A stretch of 7,221 nt of DNA. It comes from Prosthecobacter sp. (lineage in GTDB: Bacteria; Verrucomicrobiota; Verrucomicrobiia; Verrucomicrobiales; Verrucomicrobiaceae). The position numbers and the translations under genes were made by a program. Numbering within the stretch: the stretch's first letter is position 1; each line of letters opens with the position of its first letter. The notes under the pieces were generated by a model. That model did no database searches. It saw nothing but the letters and a program-made list of their open reading frames with translations, and was not told the origin of the DNA. Below, piece after piece: positions 4,977 to 7,221 of the stretch. The DNA lies in the NCBI GenBank assembly GCA_025869455.1, contig JAOZVT010000692.1, forward strand, positions 1-7,221. Direction: 5' to 3'.

Positions 4977-6332
4977 CTATTTTTCTTCGTCAAGAATTCC
5001 TTCAAAAGAGCAAACACCATCACATTCAAAAATAGCCTTCCAAAACAAGTCTCTATCAAGCCTACCTTCACAATCAAGCTTGTAGGCAAGATAAAGTTGC
5101 ACCGTGGTGAAAGCAGAAATGTCGCTTAACTTTGCGGCTATTTTCCATGAGTTGGGAAATGGATCTGGTCGTTGATCAATGGGTTTGTCTACAGCACTAT
5201 TTCCAATAAAAATACCTTTATATTTTTTATGACGCTCAGAAATCCCTTTTTGAACCCAGTCAACCACTTGTTTACGACCATCTTCTGTGAAATGGTCTTT
5301 TTTAGTACTTTTGATTTCCAGCACTCCCTCAAAAATAACATCCCCGAGCTGAACCGTAATCCACCCGTCTTCCTTGTTTTTATCCACGGGTTCTTCAATC
5401 TGGGCTCCTAGGATGCCCAATATTTTTAATACAATGGGCTCCAAGGAGAATTCTCTTTCGTAGAGGAGTTTTAAAACTTTTCTCTTCTCCACCCTCTCGA
5501 AATTTAGTTGCTCCAATTTCAGATTCAATTTTGCCAGTTGGGTATCAACTTTTTCTATTTCTAAATCAATTGCTTTCTGATATGGTGATATGATGTCTGC
5601 AATCCATCTCGGATCCATAGAGAAGGTGTCAATATCAAGTAAATCTCGAAGAACTATTCTAACAGTCTCTTCTGAGTTAACTTTTACGGGCGGAAGAAAA
5701 ATCATTTTCCCTTCAGCTATTCGTTCAAAATAATTACTTGGATATCCGGACCTATAGACACCACGTATCAAACTCAATTCAAATGCTAAGGGATGGCTAT
5801 ATCTGTTATGAGCCAATGTATTTAGTGAGAGTTTCTCTAACTCCCCTGTAGAAGCGTTTGGTTCTGTGAATTTGGATTGTAGCTTGCAACTAGCAAATGA
5901 ATAATCCCAACTGTTTATAAGTTTCAAGTACCCTGCGTACTTATTAATTTTACCACTATCTGTGATTGTAATCGTATTACCCTCTTGATTATCCCATGTG
6001 AAATCGATGCCTGTCCATGCCAAAAAAGTGGAAGAATCTACTCTGGAACCTGCCTTTTTGTGGGCAGGAATTTGAATCCGGGGATCTCCTATAACAATTA
6101 TCATCCCGCCATGAAAAAGAATATCCCTCGTTCCATTAGGATTGAATTTTGTAGTGAATTCATCCCATGCGATCTTTGAAGGATCACAATTTAATAAGTT
6201 GAATATAGTGACATCAAAATCTCGGGGATTAGGTATGCTTGCAATCACTGATAGATCACAAGATTGAATAATGATATCTTCATTTTTAATATTTAACGAT
6301 GATCCGATCACCAGCACCTTCTTCTTATTCAT
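4977..6332 (-). CDS. Rossmann-like / coiled-coil / PD-(D/E)XK-type nuclease protein of unknown function
   Basis: The 451-residue protein begins MNKKKVLVIGSS. Residues 5-84 alternate strands and helices like a Rossmann or glutamine-amidotransferase-like fold, with DFDVTIFNL and FHGGMIIVIGDP; KMIFLPPV (209-216) closes this region. Residues 253-293 form a Glu/Lys/Leu-rich coiled coil. From about 299 (LEPIVLKILGILG) comes a restriction-endonuclease-like domain with candidate catalytic residues D322 (EDGW), E339 and K341 (LEIKS), Q355 (RKQVVDW), then KGIFIGNS and TTVQLYLAYK. I recall this architecture from unannotated bacterial proteins; an exact function is not known to me. The ATG at 6332 is preferred. 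A TTG at 6374 would overlap mutS by 8 bases and add 14 residues partly of mutS-tail composition. The gene is A+T-rich (21 G+C in the 60 bases from 4981, against 40 in the mutS bases from 6541), which suggests horizontal acquisition. It could be co-transcribed with mutS. Confidence 0.75.
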   Translation of the reverse strand: MNKKKVLVIGSSLNIKNEDIIIQSCDLSVIASIPNPRDFDVTIFNLLNCDPSKIAWDEFTTKFNPNGTRDILFHGGMIIVIGDPRIQIPAHKKAGSRVDSSTFLAWTGIDFTWDNQEGNTITITDSGKINKYAGYLKLINSWDYSFASCKLQSKFTEPNASTGELEKLSLNTLAHNRYSHPLAFELSLIRGVYRSGYPSNYFERIAEGKMIFLPPVKVNSEETVRIVLRDLLDIDTFSMDPRWIADIISPYQKAIDLEIEKVDTQLAKLNLKLEQLNFERVEKRKVLKLLYEREFSLEPIVLKILGILGAQIEEPVDKNKEDGWITVQLGDVIFEGVLEIKSTKKDHFTEDGRKQVVDWVQKGISERHKKYKGIFIGNSAVDKPIDQRPDPFPNSWKIAAKLSDISAFTTVQLYLAYKLDCEGRLDRDLFWKAIFECDGVCSFEGILDEEK

Positions 6333-6366
6333 ATTAATATATGGCTGACTATAAAATAAACGAGCC
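6333..6366 (-). promoter_or_regulatory. mutS to nuclease-gene junction
   Basis: Only 34 bases separate the mutS stop (6369-6367) from the nuclease ATG. They are A+T-rich on the - strand (TTTATTTTATAGTCAGCC then ATATATTAAT). They contain -10-like hexamers (TATTTT, TATATT) but no confident -35, no terminator and no Shine-Dalgarno. The gene may therefore be read by extension of the mutS transcript, possibly helped by a weak local promoter. Confidence 0.3.
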
Positions 6367-7221
6367 TCACCCAAACAGCGTCATCTGACCCGCCTCGGCA
6401 TCACTGGTTAGGCGCTTTTTCACCTTGGCTTGCACACTTGTGGGTGTGGGTACTTCGGTCACACTCTCCGCCGGTTGATGTCCAGCTTCCAGTTGGGCGA
6501 GGACTTCTTTGGCGCGTTGGATCACGTTCTCCGGCAGGCCGGCGAGGCGGGCCACTTGGATGCCGTAGCTTTTCTCGGCGCAGCCGGGAAGGATCTTGCG
6601 CAGGAAGATGATCTGCTGGTTCCACTCCTTCACGGCCACGTTGTAATTCTTCACGGCGATGCGGCTTTGCGCCAGGGCGGTGATCTCGTGGTAGTGCGTG
6701 GCAAACAAGGCACGGGCACCAATGTGATCATGCAGGTGCTCGGCCACACTCCAGGCGATGCTGAGGCCATCGAAGGTGCTGGTGCCGCGACCAATTTCAT
6801 CCAGAATAACCAAGGATCGTTCCGTGGCGTTGTTCAGGATCAGCGCCGTCTCATTCATCTCCACCATGAAGGTGGATTGACCACGGGCGAGATCGTCGCT
6901 GGCACCGATGCGGGTGAAGATGCGGTCCACCAGACCGATCTCGGCACTGGTCACAGGCAGGTAACTGCCGATCTGCGCCATGAGCGTCAGCAGCGCGGTT
7001 TGGCGTAGGTAAGTACTCTTGCCAGCCATATTGGGGCCAGTGATGAGGATGAGCCGACTTTCATCAGGCTCCAGCGTCACATCATTGGGGACAAAACGCT
7101 CGCCACTGGTGAGGTTCTGATCCAGCACCGGATGGCGACCGTCACGGATGAAAAGATTGCGCGTGTCATTGAGGGTGGGCCGCGTGTAATTAAACAGCCG
7201 CGCCGTTTCCGCTAGGGAGCA
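6367..7221 (-). CDS. mutS: DNA mismatch repair ATPase MutS, C-terminal third (5' end outside window)
   Basis: MutS recognises mismatches as a dimer and uses ATP to signal to MutL. The frame is open to the right edge, so the 284 residues seen are the end of a protein of roughly 850; the GTG at 7128 is an internal Val codon. Counting from the edge, ETARLFNYTRP (5-15) and IRDGRHPVL (25-33) lead into the ABC-type ATPase. It has Walker A GPNMAGKST (62-70), the signature-like segment STFMVEM (116-122), Walker B LVILDE (137-142) followed by IGRGTSTFDG, and the THYHE switch (175-179). The tail is a low-complexity linker ending in QMTLFG. QMTLF fits the sliding-clamp binding motif (compare QMSLL in E. 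coli MutS). The protein stops one residue after it, so the C-terminal helix-loop-helix dimer/tetramer domain of E. coli MutS is absent. All catalytic motifs seen are intact. Confidence 0.97.
   Translation of the reverse strand, partial: CSLAETARLFNYTRPTLNDTRNLFIRDGRHPVLDQNLTSGERFVPNDVTLEPDESRLILITGPNMAGKSTYLRQTALLTLMAQIGSYLPVTSAEIGLVDRIFTRIGASDDLARGQSTFMVEMNETALILNNATERSLVILDEIGRGTSTFDGLSIAWSVAEHLHDHIGARALFATHYHEITALAQSRIAVKNYNVAVKEWNQQIIFLRKILPGCAEKSYGIQVARLAGLPENVIQRAKEVLAQLEAGHQPAESVTEVPTPTSVQAKVKKRLTSDAEAGQMTLFG

Noticed and set aside
6430..7008. 192-codon + strand frame opposite mutS
   Set aside because: It lies fully antisense to the conserved MutS ATPase domain; its length follows from the G+C-rich codon use of mutS. 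No family is recognised.
1..7221. CRISPR array, tRNA, rRNA or a complete insertion sequence
   Set aside because: No regularly spaced direct repeats, no tRNA-like cloverleaf or rRNA sequence, and no transposase reading frame were seen on either strand.

Overview
The window reads as chromosomal DNA of a Gram-negative-type bacterium, most likely from the Verrucomicrobiota (Prosthecobacter-like). That is a guess based on overall protein flavour, chiefly the exported NIPSNAP-family protein with a Tat-like leader. It cannot be proved from 7.2 kb. Two conserved housekeeping genes, both cut by the window edges, frame an accessory interval. On the left, on the + strand, is the C-terminal three quarters of rapA (Swi2/Snf2 RNA-polymerase recycling ATPase). 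On the right, on the - strand, is the C-terminal third of mutS (mismatch-recognition ATPase).

Layout from left to right: rapA (1-2120, +); a convergent intergenic gap holding a REP-like hairpin repeat (about 2212-2290); a secreted two-domain NIPSNAP protein (2301-3086, -); a complete parDE-type toxin-antitoxin operon with a 4-base overlap (3278-3795, -); a divergent second ParD-type antitoxin (3972-4217, +), whose ParE partner is a pseudogene with an early TAG and a lost 3' half (4214-4339); a degenerate copy of a CTCTGCGGT-type interspersed repeat (about 4344-4383); a small antitoxin-like ORF (4474-4677, +); a gene-free stretch with several palindromes (4678-4976); an A+T-rich gene for a three-part protein with a Rossmann-like N-terminus, a coiled coil and a PD-(D/E)XK-like nuclease domain (4977-6332, -); then mutS (6367-7221, -).

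The middle part, 3.2-6.35 kb, looks like an accumulation site for selfish or defence-type genes: one intact TA pair, one TA pair with a dead toxin, one probable orphan antitoxin, two interspersed repeats, and a nuclease gene of clearly different base composition placed 34 bases after the mutS stop. The most interesting item is the nuclease gene. I recognise its general architecture but not an assigned function, and it is a reasonable candidate for a defence or DNA-processing effector. Another window-wide feature is that none of the six internal start codons has a convincing Shine-Dalgarno sequence.
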